Shown here piece after piece: positions 7,505 to 13,456 of a stretch of DNA of 13,456 bases (the stretch's first letter is position 1; every line of letters starts with the position of its first letter). Under the pieces are notes generated by a model. It ran no database searches. It was not told the origin of the DNA and was given only the letters and a program-made list of their open reading frames with translations. The position numbers and the translations under genes were made by a program. Location: assembly GCA_964392615.1 (NCBI GenBank), contig CAYMRB010000279.1, forward strand, positions 1 through 13,456, read 5' to 3'. The stretch is from CAYMRB01 sp964392615. Lineage in GTDB: Bacteria; Planctomycetota; UBA8108.

Positions 7505-8779
7505 ATGACACGCCAATCGCTCGTCCCGCGGATCTCGACCGTCGTCGCCCTCATCCTCGTCGTGTTCGCCGGCTCCGTCCGCGCCCAGCAGCAACCCCAC
7601 CCGATCGATCCCGAGCTCGTCGAGGCGCAGAAGGCGGCCGGCAAGCTCGTCGTCGAGCGCTTGCGGCAGACCTCCGCCGAAGCCGGGCGCCTGTTGCGGC
7701 GCTGCGCGCCGTCGGCCGTGCTGCTCGTGGAAGGCCGGCACGACCACACCGAACGCGTGTTGCGCTGCCTCGGCATTCCGTTCAGCACGTGCTCGGCACC
7801 CGCGCTCGCACGACGATCGCTTCGCGGAGTGCGGCTCCTGATCGTCGATTGCCCGGGGTTGATCGGCGCGTCCTACGCGAAGGTGCGGCGCTTCGTCGCG
7901 TCCGGCGGCACGCTGCTGACGACCGATTGGGCCGTGCTCCACACGATTCAGACCGCCTTCGGAATCTCCCCGTGTCGCGACGCCAACTGCCGCGATCACC
8001 GCCACGTCCGCCCCGGCCCGCCGCCCGTGCGCTACACCGGGCGTCCAACGCGCGACGACGTCGTGCGCATCTCGCACATCGCGCGCCACCCGCTGACCCG
8101 CGGCGTATTCCCTCCGGGCCGCTCCGCGTGCTGGTGGCTCGAGAATCAGAGCTATCCGGTCGAGATCGTCGATCGCGCTCGCGTCGAGACGCTGTTCTCG
8201 TCGCAGGAGATGAGCTCGCGCTACGGCACCCCGACGATCGCGTTGACGTTCGGCCACGGTCGCGGCCGCGTCGTCCACGTCGTCAGCCACACGTACCTGC
8301 AGCGCAACGAGCTCCGCGAGCGGTGGGAGCGTCGCTCGTTCGCCGACGAAGCGAGCTCGCTCGGCTTCCGTACCGACGGCGAGGTGTACCGCAAGCTCTC
8401 CCGCGACGGTGTGCTGCGCCGCATCCCGGCGGGTCACCTGAACGCGGCGACGTCGATCCAGCAGTTCGTGCTCAACGTCGTGCTCGCGGCGCTGCGGCCC
8501 GCGCCGGTGCCGCATCCGCCACAGCCGCCTCGTCCTCCGGTGCCGCCGCGACCGCCGATCCGGCCGCTGCCACCTGCGCCGCCGCGCGTCGATCCCGCGG
8601 TGAGCGCGCAGTCGCTGCACGACACCGTGCTGCGCAGCGCGCCCGGCGGTGCGCCCGTGTTGCGCGTCGCCGCGGGCTTGCGGCTCGTCATTCGCGAACG
8701 GCGGGGTGATTGGGTGCGCGTCGAGACGCCGGCCGGTCAGAGCGGATGGGTCGCGCGGCGGGACGTGGGTGGGCGCTGA
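7505..8779 (+). CDS. Secreted protein: GATase-like domain, proline-rich linker, C-terminal SH3-like domain
   Basis: The precise function is unknown. ATG at 7505 follows AGGGGA by five bases and opens a clear signal peptide (hydrophobic residues 12-22, likely cut after VRA at 27). The body (about 70-260) alternates strands and helices: VLLVEGRHDHTERVL, LLIVDCPGL, GGTLLTTDWAV and RGRVVHVVSH resemble the glutamine-amidotransferase-like fold found in bacterial surface proteins. No catalytic Cys-His-Glu triad is evident. A proline-rich linker spans about 332-364. Residues 368-424 look like a bacterial SH3 domain (GDWVRVETPAGQSGWVARRDV), a fold that often binds cell wall or ligand peptides. The protein is 424 aa. 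It lies 315 bases after the ETF operon and is probably transcribed separately. Confidence 0.8.
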   Translation: MTRQSLVPRISTVVALILVVFAGSVRAQQQPHPIDPELVEAQKAAGKLVVERLRQTSAEAGRLLRRCAPSAVLLVEGRHDHTERVLRCLGIPFSTCSAPALARRSLRGVRLLIVDCPGLIGASYAKVRRFVASGGTLLTTDWAVLHTIQTAFGISPCRDANCRDHRHVRPGPPPVRYTGRPTRDDVVRISHIARHPLTRGVFPPGRSACWWLENQSYPVEIVDRARVETLFSSQEMSSRYGTPTIALTFGHGRGRVVHVVSHTYLQRNELRERWERRSFADEASSLGFRTDGEVYRKLSRDGVLRRIPAGHLNAATSIQQFVLNVVLAALRPAPVPHPPQPPRPPVPPRPPIRPLPPAPPRVDPAVSAQSLHDTVLRSAPGGAPVLRVAAGLRLVIRERRGDWVRVETPAGQSGWVARRDVGGR

Positions 8780-8906
8780 ACGCTCGCCGACCTGCACCGT
8801 TGATCTCCTGCCTGTTCCCGCCGACGATGGGTGGCGCGAGCTCACGCGGCGTTCGGCCGTGGGCTCTTTTCGATCATCCGCCGCCCCGTCACGAGGAAAG
8901 ACTCTC

Positions 8907-9719
8907 ATGCGACGTGCGATAGCAGCTCTCGTGCGACCTGTTGCGACGACTCGAATCGTACTTGTGATCCTGGCCGTCGTCTCGATCTGCTGGGTGAGCG
9001 CACGCACTGCGCCAGCCGAGCGTGAAGATCGAGCGCTCGCGCACATGGTGTTCTTCGATCTGAAGGAGAAGACACCAGACTCCAGCGCGAAGCTCGTCGC
9101 GGGTTGCGAGAAGTACCTTTCGGAGCACAAGGGAACCGTGCACTTCTCCGTCGGTGTCATCGCCGAGGAGATGGCGCGAGACGTCAACGACAGCGAGTTC
9201 GACGTGGCGCTGCATATGGTCTTCCGGAACAAGGCCGCTCACGATGCGTATCAGGAGCATCCTCGGCACCACCAGTTCATCGAGGAGTGCAGCGGCCTGT
9301 GGAAGCGCGTGCGAGTGTTCGACTCGCACTTGACCTTCGTCTCTCGCGCGCGGGACCGCGATCGGCCCCGCAGGCTGCCCTTGCCCGACCGGGCCGCGCG
9401 TTTCTCAGGGCTGATCCGTGCAAAGGTCGTCGCGAAGCGCGACATCGGAGTCGTCGTCCACGTAGGCGAGATCGTGCGTCAGTGGAAGCACAGCAAGGCG
9501 GAGGACGCCGCGTCGCTCGTCGGCAAGCGGGTGCTCGTTCGCCCGTTCGTCGAGGAAGGCAAGCCCGCGCGTTCGATCGTTCGGTACCTGTCGCTCCTCG
9601 AGGTGGGGGACTCGGTGCGGCTCGATGTCGCCCACCGCCAGGGCGAGAGTCTGACGCTCCTCGAGCTCGACGAAGAGCAGCGCGCTCGCGTGCGCGCGAA
9701 GCCGGACAAGCGCGACTGA
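8907..9719 (+). CDS. Secreted or membrane-anchored Dabb-domain protein with C-terminal extra domain
   Basis: ATG at 8907 follows AGGAAAG (8894-8900) by six bases. An N-terminal hydrophobic segment (residues 17-32) is a signal peptide or membrane anchor. Residues 45-141 form a stress-responsive alpha/beta-barrel (Dabb) domain: HMVFFDL, then FDVALHMVF, AAHDAYQEHPRHHQFIEE and VRVFDSHL, in the usual order. Stand-alone Dabb proteins are about 100 aa; this one is 270 aa. Residues 163-262 form a second, beta-rich segment (KVVAKRDIGVVVHVGEIVRQW, LVGKRVLVRPF, VGDSVRLDVAHRQGESLTLLEL) that suggests a small barrel. I know it only as a pattern in planctomycete proteins. No ligand can be named. The gene converges on the next gene with 37 bases between them. 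Confidence 0.82.
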   Translation: MRRAIAALVRPVATTRIVLVILAVVSICWVSARTAPAEREDRALAHMVFFDLKEKTPDSSAKLVAGCEKYLSEHKGTVHFSVGVIAEEMARDVNDSEFDVALHMVFRNKAAHDAYQEHPRHHQFIEECSGLWKRVRVFDSHLTFVSRARDRDRPRRLPLPDRAARFSGLIRAKVVAKRDIGVVVHVGEIVRQWKHSKAEDAASLVGKRVLVRPFVEEGKPARSIVRYLSLLEVGDSVRLDVAHRQGESLTLLELDEEQRARVRAKPDKRD

Positions 9720-9756
9720 ACGTCTGAACGTCGCACTCCCGGAGTTCGTCGTCCGC

Positions 9757-10344
9757 TCACTCCACGACCGTGATCGCCACCGGCTCGCTCGCGGCCCGGC
9801 ACGGCGTGCTTGCGCGTAGGCGTTTCACGGCGTGGCTGTCGTGCGCGCCGAGCGGCAGGCCGCCGAACTCCTTGGCGGGATCGTTCTCGTAGTGGAACAC
9901 GACGCGATACTGCCCCGGACCCGGGTATCGCGGCCACCCGATCCAGCTACCGAGGTCGATCGACTCGCCGGGTGCGACGTCGACGATCTCGTCCGCTTCG
10001 AGCGGATTGGTGTTGCCGCAGCGGGCGACGCCCAGCGGCTCGACGGGTGTGCCATCGGCGTGTTCGATCGTCCAGCGGATCGTCGGAGTGCGCCAGCCCG
10101 CTTCGCTGCCATCGCCCGGGAGGACGACGATCAACTTGCGGTCGTCGGTATTCGTCAACTTGACGGGCAGCGGGGTGAGCTTGGACCAGCGGATCGGTTC
10201 GTCCGAAGGCTCGATCGCAACGCGAATCGACCCCGCAGGCCGAGTCACCGAGGGGGCGGCGGGCGCGCCGTTCTCGTGGGGCGGCGCGCAACCGGCGAGC
10301 GACAGGATGGCGAGGGCGACGAGTGTCTGGTGGCGAGGCGTCAT
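9757..10344 (-). CDS. Putative lipoprotein of unknown function
   Basis: The ATG on the minus strand at 10344 is preceded by GGAG (10351-10354 on the plus strand) with six bases spacing. A lipoprotein signal peptide is visible: hydrophobic LVALAILSLAGC with lipobox LAGC and C19 as the lipidated residue. The mature 177 residues are strand-rich (PLPVKLTNTDDRKLIVVLP, TIRWTIEHADGTPV, PGQYRVVFHYEN), consistent with an immunoglobulin-like beta-sandwich. Two cysteines in the mature part may pair. I do not recognise a named family. It is divergent from the RNHCP gene and convergent with the Dabb gene, so it is probably a single-gene unit. Confidence 0.75.
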   Translation of the reverse strand: MTPRHQTLVALAILSLAGCAPPHENGAPAAPSVTRPAGSIRVAIEPSDEPIRWSKLTPLPVKLTNTDDRKLIVVLPGDGSEAGWRTPTIRWTIEHADGTPVEPLGVARCGNTNPLEADEIVDVAPGESIDLGSWIGWPRYPGPGQYRVVFHYENDPAKEFGGLPLGAHDSHAVKRLRASTPCRAASEPVAITVVE

Positions 10345-10450
10345 GGCTCACTCCGTGGTTTCTGCCGCGCGGGTGTTCCGACAAGCCCATCGTCGACAGG
10401 AATCGGCATCGTGAGTTGCGCCTTTCCAGCTCGGCCTTTCCGTCTACGAT

Positions 10451-10454
10451 GGAG
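10451..10454 (+). promoter_or_regulatory. Ribosome binding site deciding the RNHCP gene start
   Basis: GGAG lies six bases before ATG at 10461. It overlaps the alternative in-frame ATG at 10449, which has no comparable site, so 10461 is preferred. A TACGAT hexamer at 10445-10450 could be a -10 box. If so, the transcript would begin about four bases before the ATG and lack this site. The two readings compete. Confidence 0.5.
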
Positions 10455-10460
10455 CGAGCC

Positions 10461-10832
10461 ATGGCCGAGAACCCCTCTCACGATCCTCCGGGCACCGAGC
10501 CTCCCGCGCGCCGTAACTTCCTCGGCAGCGGCAACGACGCGTTCGTCTGCGGCCATTGCAGCTCCGATGTGCTGCCGCTCGCGAACGGCAGCTTTCGCAA
10601 TCACTGCCCGCACTGCCTGTGGTCGCGGCATGTCGACGTCGTGCCGGGCGACCGCGCATCGTCGTGTGGTGGGCTGATGGAGCCGGTCGCGGTCGAAGGA
10701 TCGAGCGCGGGCGGCTGGAAGATCACGCAGCGCTGCGTCGATTGCGGGCATGAACGCGCCAACGTCGCGGCGCTCGACGATCCCCGTCAGCCGGACGATT
10801 GGGATGCGCTCGCGGACATCGCGTCGGGCTGA
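10461..10832 (+). CDS. RNHCP domain protein (small zinc-ribbon-like protein)
   Basis: This 123-aa protein is of unknown biochemical role. It matches the RNHCP family, named after its Arg-Asn-His-Cys-Pro motif. The sequence shows FVCGHCSSDVLPLANG, then RNHCPHCLWSRHVDVVPGDR, then SCGGLMEPVAV, WKITQRCVDCGHERANVAA and a final DDWDALADIAS, all in the family order. Cysteine pairs CxxC (CGHC, CPHC, CVDC) and histidines suggest zinc binding. The first roughly 20 residues are proline-rich and probably disordered. The start is set by GGAG six bases upstream. It is divergent from the lipoprotein gene (116 bases between starts) and convergent with the amidase gene (nine bases between stops). Confidence 0.88.
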   Translation: MAENPSHDPPGTEPPARRNFLGSGNDAFVCGHCSSDVLPLANGSFRNHCPHCLWSRHVDVVPGDRASSCGGLMEPVAVEGSSAGGWKITQRCVDCGHERANVAALDDPRQPDDWDALADIASG

Positions 10833-10841
10833 TGCGGCGGG

Positions 10842-12053
10842 CTACTTCCCGCGGCGCGCGACGTGCGTGGCCGGCGGGCTCTGCCGCATGGCGATGAGGC
10901 GCTGCTCGAGCGCGTTGCGAATCCGCGCGACGTAGGCGGTGATCTCCGGTCCCGGACAGCGCGTGTGCGTCGGGCCCGTGATCTCGCGGTGTGTGTACAC
11001 CTCTCTCGGCGAGACGCCGAAGAGGTCGCTCAGTCGCGCGACCAGCAGCGTCAGGCTGCGCTGCTGCTCCTGCGTCAGGTGCTGGTGGCCACGCTCGTAG
11101 TTGCCGAGCACGACGATGCCGATATTGCCCTCGTTCTTGCCGCTCGCGTGCGCGCCCTGGTACTTCATCGGCCGCCCCTGCCAGACCTGTCCGGCACGGT
11201 CGACGATGTAGTGATAGCCGATGTCGGCCCACCGATTGTGGTTTTGGTGGTGGCGTTGGATCCGACGGATCTCCGCCGCGGCCGCCGCGGTCGTCATGGC
11301 GTGAGAGTCTTTCGGTGGACCGGAGTGGTGCACCGTGATGCGCCGGACGCGGGTCATCGGACGCGTATTGCGGCCGATGGAGCTGGCCGACCACTTCCAG
11401 CGCGGCAGCACCGTCACGGCCGGAAGCTCGGATGCGATCCGGGGCGGCATCGGCCCCTGTGCCGGCGGCGTCGGGGGCAGCGGGGCCTGAACGACGCGCG
11501 GGGCCTTGCGTTGCCGATACGGATCCGGAGCGCTGTTCGGCTCGACCGACAACGCCAGGCGCACAGCCGGGTCGTGCGGCATCGCGATCTGATCGCGATA
11601 GCGCCGCGCGGTCGCATGCTGGCTGCTGTGGCCGTGACAGACGACAAGGAATGCGAGCGTGCGATCGCGCTCCAAACCTCGAGCCCCGTTGAGTCCGCGG
11701 GCCAAGTAGCGCGCCGCGAGCGATAGCTCACCGACGCGCAGGTGCGCCTCGCCGAGCACGCGATCGATTTCCGCGCGCGCGTCCTTCTTCAGACTTCGGT
11801 GGCGCGCCGACGACGCACAGCGCAGGGCATCGCGCGGCTTGCCCTCGCGCAGGTAGGCCTTGGCTGCGGCCAAGAACCGTGACGATCGGTCCCGCACGAG
11901 TCGCGACGAGCGCGCGAGCCCCTCGAGGCTCTTGCCATTCGCGACGGCGACGCGGTCTGCACGTCCTGTTCCCTTGCGCGGGTTGATCCGGCAGCCGCCG
12001 GCGATCAGCGCGAGCAGCGTCAGGGCGACGACCGCGACGCAAGCGCGGCTCAT
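10842..12053 (-). CDS. Lipoprotein N-acetylmuramoyl-L-alanine amidase (Amidase_2/PGRP type) with helical-repeat N-terminus
   Basis: Predicted to cut the amide bond between muramic acid and the peptide in peptidoglycan, outside the inner membrane. The start at 12053 is chosen because MSRACVAVVALTLLALIAGGC is a good lipoprotein signal (C21; AGGC is a slightly unusual lipobox). The frame stays open upstream but encodes only Arg-rich, unlikely protein. The ribosome binding site is weak. Residues 55-150 are helical and TPR-like. A proline-rich linker lies near 190-205. The amidase domain covers about 235-385: ITVHHSG (zinc ligand H242), IGYHYIVD (Y280), GNIGIVVLGNY, and THREITG...RCPG with H355 and C366. 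The H-H-C zinc set is that of T7 lysozyme and PGRP amidases. The protein is 403 aa. It may act in wall remodelling or recycling. Confidence 0.88.
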   Translation of the reverse strand: MSRACVAVVALTLLALIAGGCRINPRKGTGRADRVAVANGKSLEGLARSSRLVRDRSSRFLAAAKAYLREGKPRDALRCASSARHRSLKKDARAEIDRVLGEAHLRVGELSLAARYLARGLNGARGLERDRTLAFLVVCHGHSSQHATARRYRDQIAMPHDPAVRLALSVEPNSAPDPYRQRKAPRVVQAPLPPTPPAQGPMPPRIASELPAVTVLPRWKWSASSIGRNTRPMTRVRRITVHHSGPPKDSHAMTTAAAAAEIRRIQRHHQNHNRWADIGYHYIVDRAGQVWQGRPMKYQGAHASGKNEGNIGIVVLGNYERGHQHLTQEQQRSLTLLVARLSDLFGVSPREVYTHREITGPTHTRCPGPEITAYVARIRNALEQRLIAMRQSPPATHVARRGK

Positions 12054-12411
12054 CGCCGGACGCTCGGAGCGAACGACGCGTGAGGCGGCTCGGAGACGAC
12101 GCACGACGCCACCACGACGCGGATCTTCTTCGCGGGTTCTCTTCACGGTTTTTCTTCGCCGGGTTCGTATCGACTTCTTTTCGAGCGGCACGGGAACGTG
12201 GGACTCTCCCGCGGCACGCGGCCACGGGCGGGTGCCTCGCACGGCCGTTCAGCGCCCAAGAGTAGCACGAAAGACCTTCCAAGAAAAGGCGTAAGTCGAT
12301 CTGGTAACGGAGTTTCGGCTGCTTATCGGATGGCGGGGCTCGAGGTGGGCCGGCGATCGGGTTACGATCGGCGGCGCGGTAAATCCGCCGCGCACAGGGT
12401 CGCAAGCTCTC
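12054..12411. other. Divergent intergenic region between the amidase and NPCBM genes
   Basis: These 358 bases hold no gene that I can support; the frames that cross it are Arg/Ser-rich. It must carry promoters for both flanking genes. Toward the NPCBM gene, TACGAT (12363-12368) could be a -10 box. It is flanked by two copies of CGATCGG (12354-12360 and 12365-12371), 11 bases apart start to start, an operator-like spacing. On the minus strand TGCTACTCT (about 12259-12267) looks like an extended -10 box, though it is about 200 bases from the amidase start. Two relatively AT-rich patches (about 12130-12180 and 12270-12320) stand out. Confidence 0.45.
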
Positions 12412-13456
12412 ATGTGGTCACCCATCCGATCCCTCGCCATCATCGTCGCACTCCTGGGCTGCCGAGGCGCCGCCGCGGCCGAATCTGTCATCGACCGTCC
12501 GGAAACGTCGTCGTCGCGGCCGGGCGCTCCGGCGGCAGCCGATGCCTGCGGAGTTGGAGCCGACCGCTGCGCGGCGGCTCAACACCGCGTGTACGTCAGC
12601 GATCTGATCGCCGGCCGCGCCACGGCGCCGGCCGCCGTCGAGCACGAGCAGGCGTGGGGCGAGCTCGGCATCGACGCGGCCGCCTGGCTGCGCGGGCGCG
12701 ATACCGGAACGACGCCGCTGCGCATCGGCCCTCGCGAGTTCAAGAAGGGCATCGGCCATCACGCCTCCGGCACGATCACGATCGCTCTGGACGGACGATT
12801 CCACTCGTTCCGCACCGCGGTCGGCGTGCACTGGCAGGGTGGCGGGCGGGGCAGCGTCGTCTTCCGTATCGACGTCGACGGCGCGACCGCATTCGAAAGC
12901 CCGCCGATGTCGGACAGCGATCCGGCGCGCGCCGTCGAGGTCTCCGTCGCCGGCGCGTCCGAGCTCCGCCTCGTCGCGAGCGACTGCGGCGACGGCATCG
13001 CGTGCGATATGGCGAGCTGGGCGGACGCGAGGCTCCTCTGCGACCCGACGCTACCCGGCTTCGGCCGCGCGCGCGTCCTTCTCGACGGTCAGGAGCTCCG
13101 GGAGTCGAGCGCCTCGGTCGGCAGCGTTGCACTCTTCGCGCGCGAGCGCGGGCCCCAGCTCCTCGTCACCCCCGGCGCGGGCGCCACGGTCGCGGTCCGA
13201 GGCGACGAGCAGGTCCGCATCGCGATTCCGATGACCGGCATCGCGTCCATCGAGCGCGTCGAGGTCGAGGCGGAGGTCGTCGATAGGGGGGCCTGCGTCG
13301 AGGTCGAGATCGCGTTCGACGGCAAAGCGACGCGTGGAGCGAAAGCGACGCTCGACGGCGCGAGAGGAACGGCGAGGCTGTCGATCGCAGTGTCCGACTC
13401 CGACTCCGACACCGACACCGACACCCACACCGACACCGACCCCCGCCCCGACACCC
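12412..13456 (+). CDS. Secreted NPCBM-domain protein, incomplete at the window end
   Basis: This open frame has no stop through to the last base (348 codons visible). ATG at 12412 opens a signal peptide with a possible lipobox (LLGC, C17); cleavage after GAAAA is the alternative. The ribosome binding site is weak. Residues 60-209 form an NPCBM domain, the putative carbohydrate-binding module first seen next to glycoside hydrolases. Typical steps are VYVSDL, LRIGPREFKKGIGHHASG, FRTAVGVHWQGGGRGSVVFRIDVDG, LRLVASDCGDGIACDMASWADARL. Cysteine pairs suggest an extracytoplasmic protein. Residues 210-325 are beta-rich, of unknown type. From residue 328 the sequence becomes Ser-Asp and Thr-Asp repeats, encoded by a GACNCC hexamer array. 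No catalytic domain is visible before the cut. Confidence 0.87.
   Translation, partial: MWSPIRSLAIIVALLGCRGAAAAESVIDRPETSSSRPGAPAAADACGVGADRCAAAQHRVYVSDLIAGRATAPAAVEHEQAWGELGIDAAAWLRGRDTGTTPLRIGPREFKKGIGHHASGTITIALDGRFHSFRTAVGVHWQGGGRGSVVFRIDVDGATAFESPPMSDSDPARAVEVSVAGASELRLVASDCGDGIACDMASWADARLLCDPTLPGFGRARVLLDGQELRESSASVGSVALFARERGPQLLVTPGAGATVAVRGDEQVRIAIPMTGIASIERVEVEAEVVDRGACVEVEIAFDGKATRGAKATLDGARGTARLSIAVSDSDSDTDTDTHTDTDPRPDT
13396..13456 (+). repeat. Coding GACNCC hexamer array, continuing past the window
   Basis: Ten hexamers (13396-13455), mostly GACTCC or GACACC with drift to CACACC, GACCCC and CGCCCC, lie in frame and encode a Ser/Thr-Asp repeat. This is the reverse complement of the GGNGTC unit at 7193-7340. 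The window ends inside it, as expected if an assembler stopped at a repeat present in many copies. Confidence 0.9.

Noticed and set aside
6155..8779. Possible readthrough fusion of etfA with the downstream GATase/SH3 gene, as only one stop separates them in frame
   Set aside because: The array unit contains no stop codon, so an open frame is expected by chance. The downstream gene has its own ribosome binding site and signal peptide.
5777..9232. Very long minus-strand open frame (1151 codons), which contains an acidic SD-repeat over the hexamer array
   Set aside because: It lies antisense to etfB, etfA and two secreted-protein genes, which show clear family motifs. Its product is Arg-rich and low in complexity, as expected for antisense of GC-rich codons.
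9720..9756. Palindrome ACTCCCGGAGT between two convergent genes
   Set aside because: It has a one-base centre and five-base arms without a T-run, which is not convincing as a terminator and is common by chance in GC-rich DNA.
10833..10855. Hairpin GCGGG-CTACTT-CCCGC between the convergent RNHCP and amidase stops
   Set aside because: The stem is only five pairs, overlaps the amidase stop and has no T-run on either strand. It is too weak to call a terminator.

Overview
This is a GC-rich bacterial window with one 10-base assembly gap (942-951). It probably comes from an uncultured member of the Planctomycetota. That placement is inferred from protein style, not from a marker gene. The supporting proteins are a secreted Dabb-domain protein with a C-terminal extension, a truncated protein with an LPNDLDALVP...DPFDGKPLRY...DDGG tail, an NPCBM-domain protein, an RNHCP zinc protein, and a secreted GATase-like/SH3 protein. 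Several of these resemble proteins I associate with that phylum. No rRNA, tRNA, CRISPR array or transposase was seen.

Layout. Bases 1-58 are anomalously AT-rich and look like a foreign or damaged contig edge. A 5'-truncated hypothetical gene follows (59-941) and runs into C-homopolymer sequence and the gap. The core is a four-gene plus-strand operon (1136-7189): a large acyl-CoA dehydrogenase, an ETF:quinone oxidoreductase-like flavoprotein with a C-terminal ferredoxin-like domain, and the ETF beta and alpha subunits. Next comes a tandem array of GGNGTC hexamers (7193-7340) and a 17-bp inverted repeat (7399-7475). Two secreted-protein genes follow on the plus strand: GATase-like plus SH3 (7505-8779), and Dabb plus an extra domain (8907-9719). 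Further on are a minus-strand lipoprotein (9757-10344), a plus-strand RNHCP zinc protein (10461-10832), a minus-strand lipoprotein with a peptidoglycan amidase domain (10842-12053), and a plus-strand NPCBM-domain protein (12412 to the window end). The last runs off the window inside a second hexamer array, this time coding and in the opposite orientation.

How the genes work together. The operon holds a complete predicted electron relay. The dehydrogenase oxidises an acyl-CoA, the EtfAB heterodimer carries the electrons, and the membrane-associated ETF:quinone oxidoreductase passes them to quinone. Both ETF subunits are divergent at flavin-site motifs. The oxidoreductase has eight tail cysteines where classical enzymes use four. 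The dehydrogenase is twice the usual length. Together they may form a dedicated, specialised module. The downstream genes look like independent cell-envelope functions: wall amidase, carbohydrate-binding protein, lipoproteins and secreted proteins.
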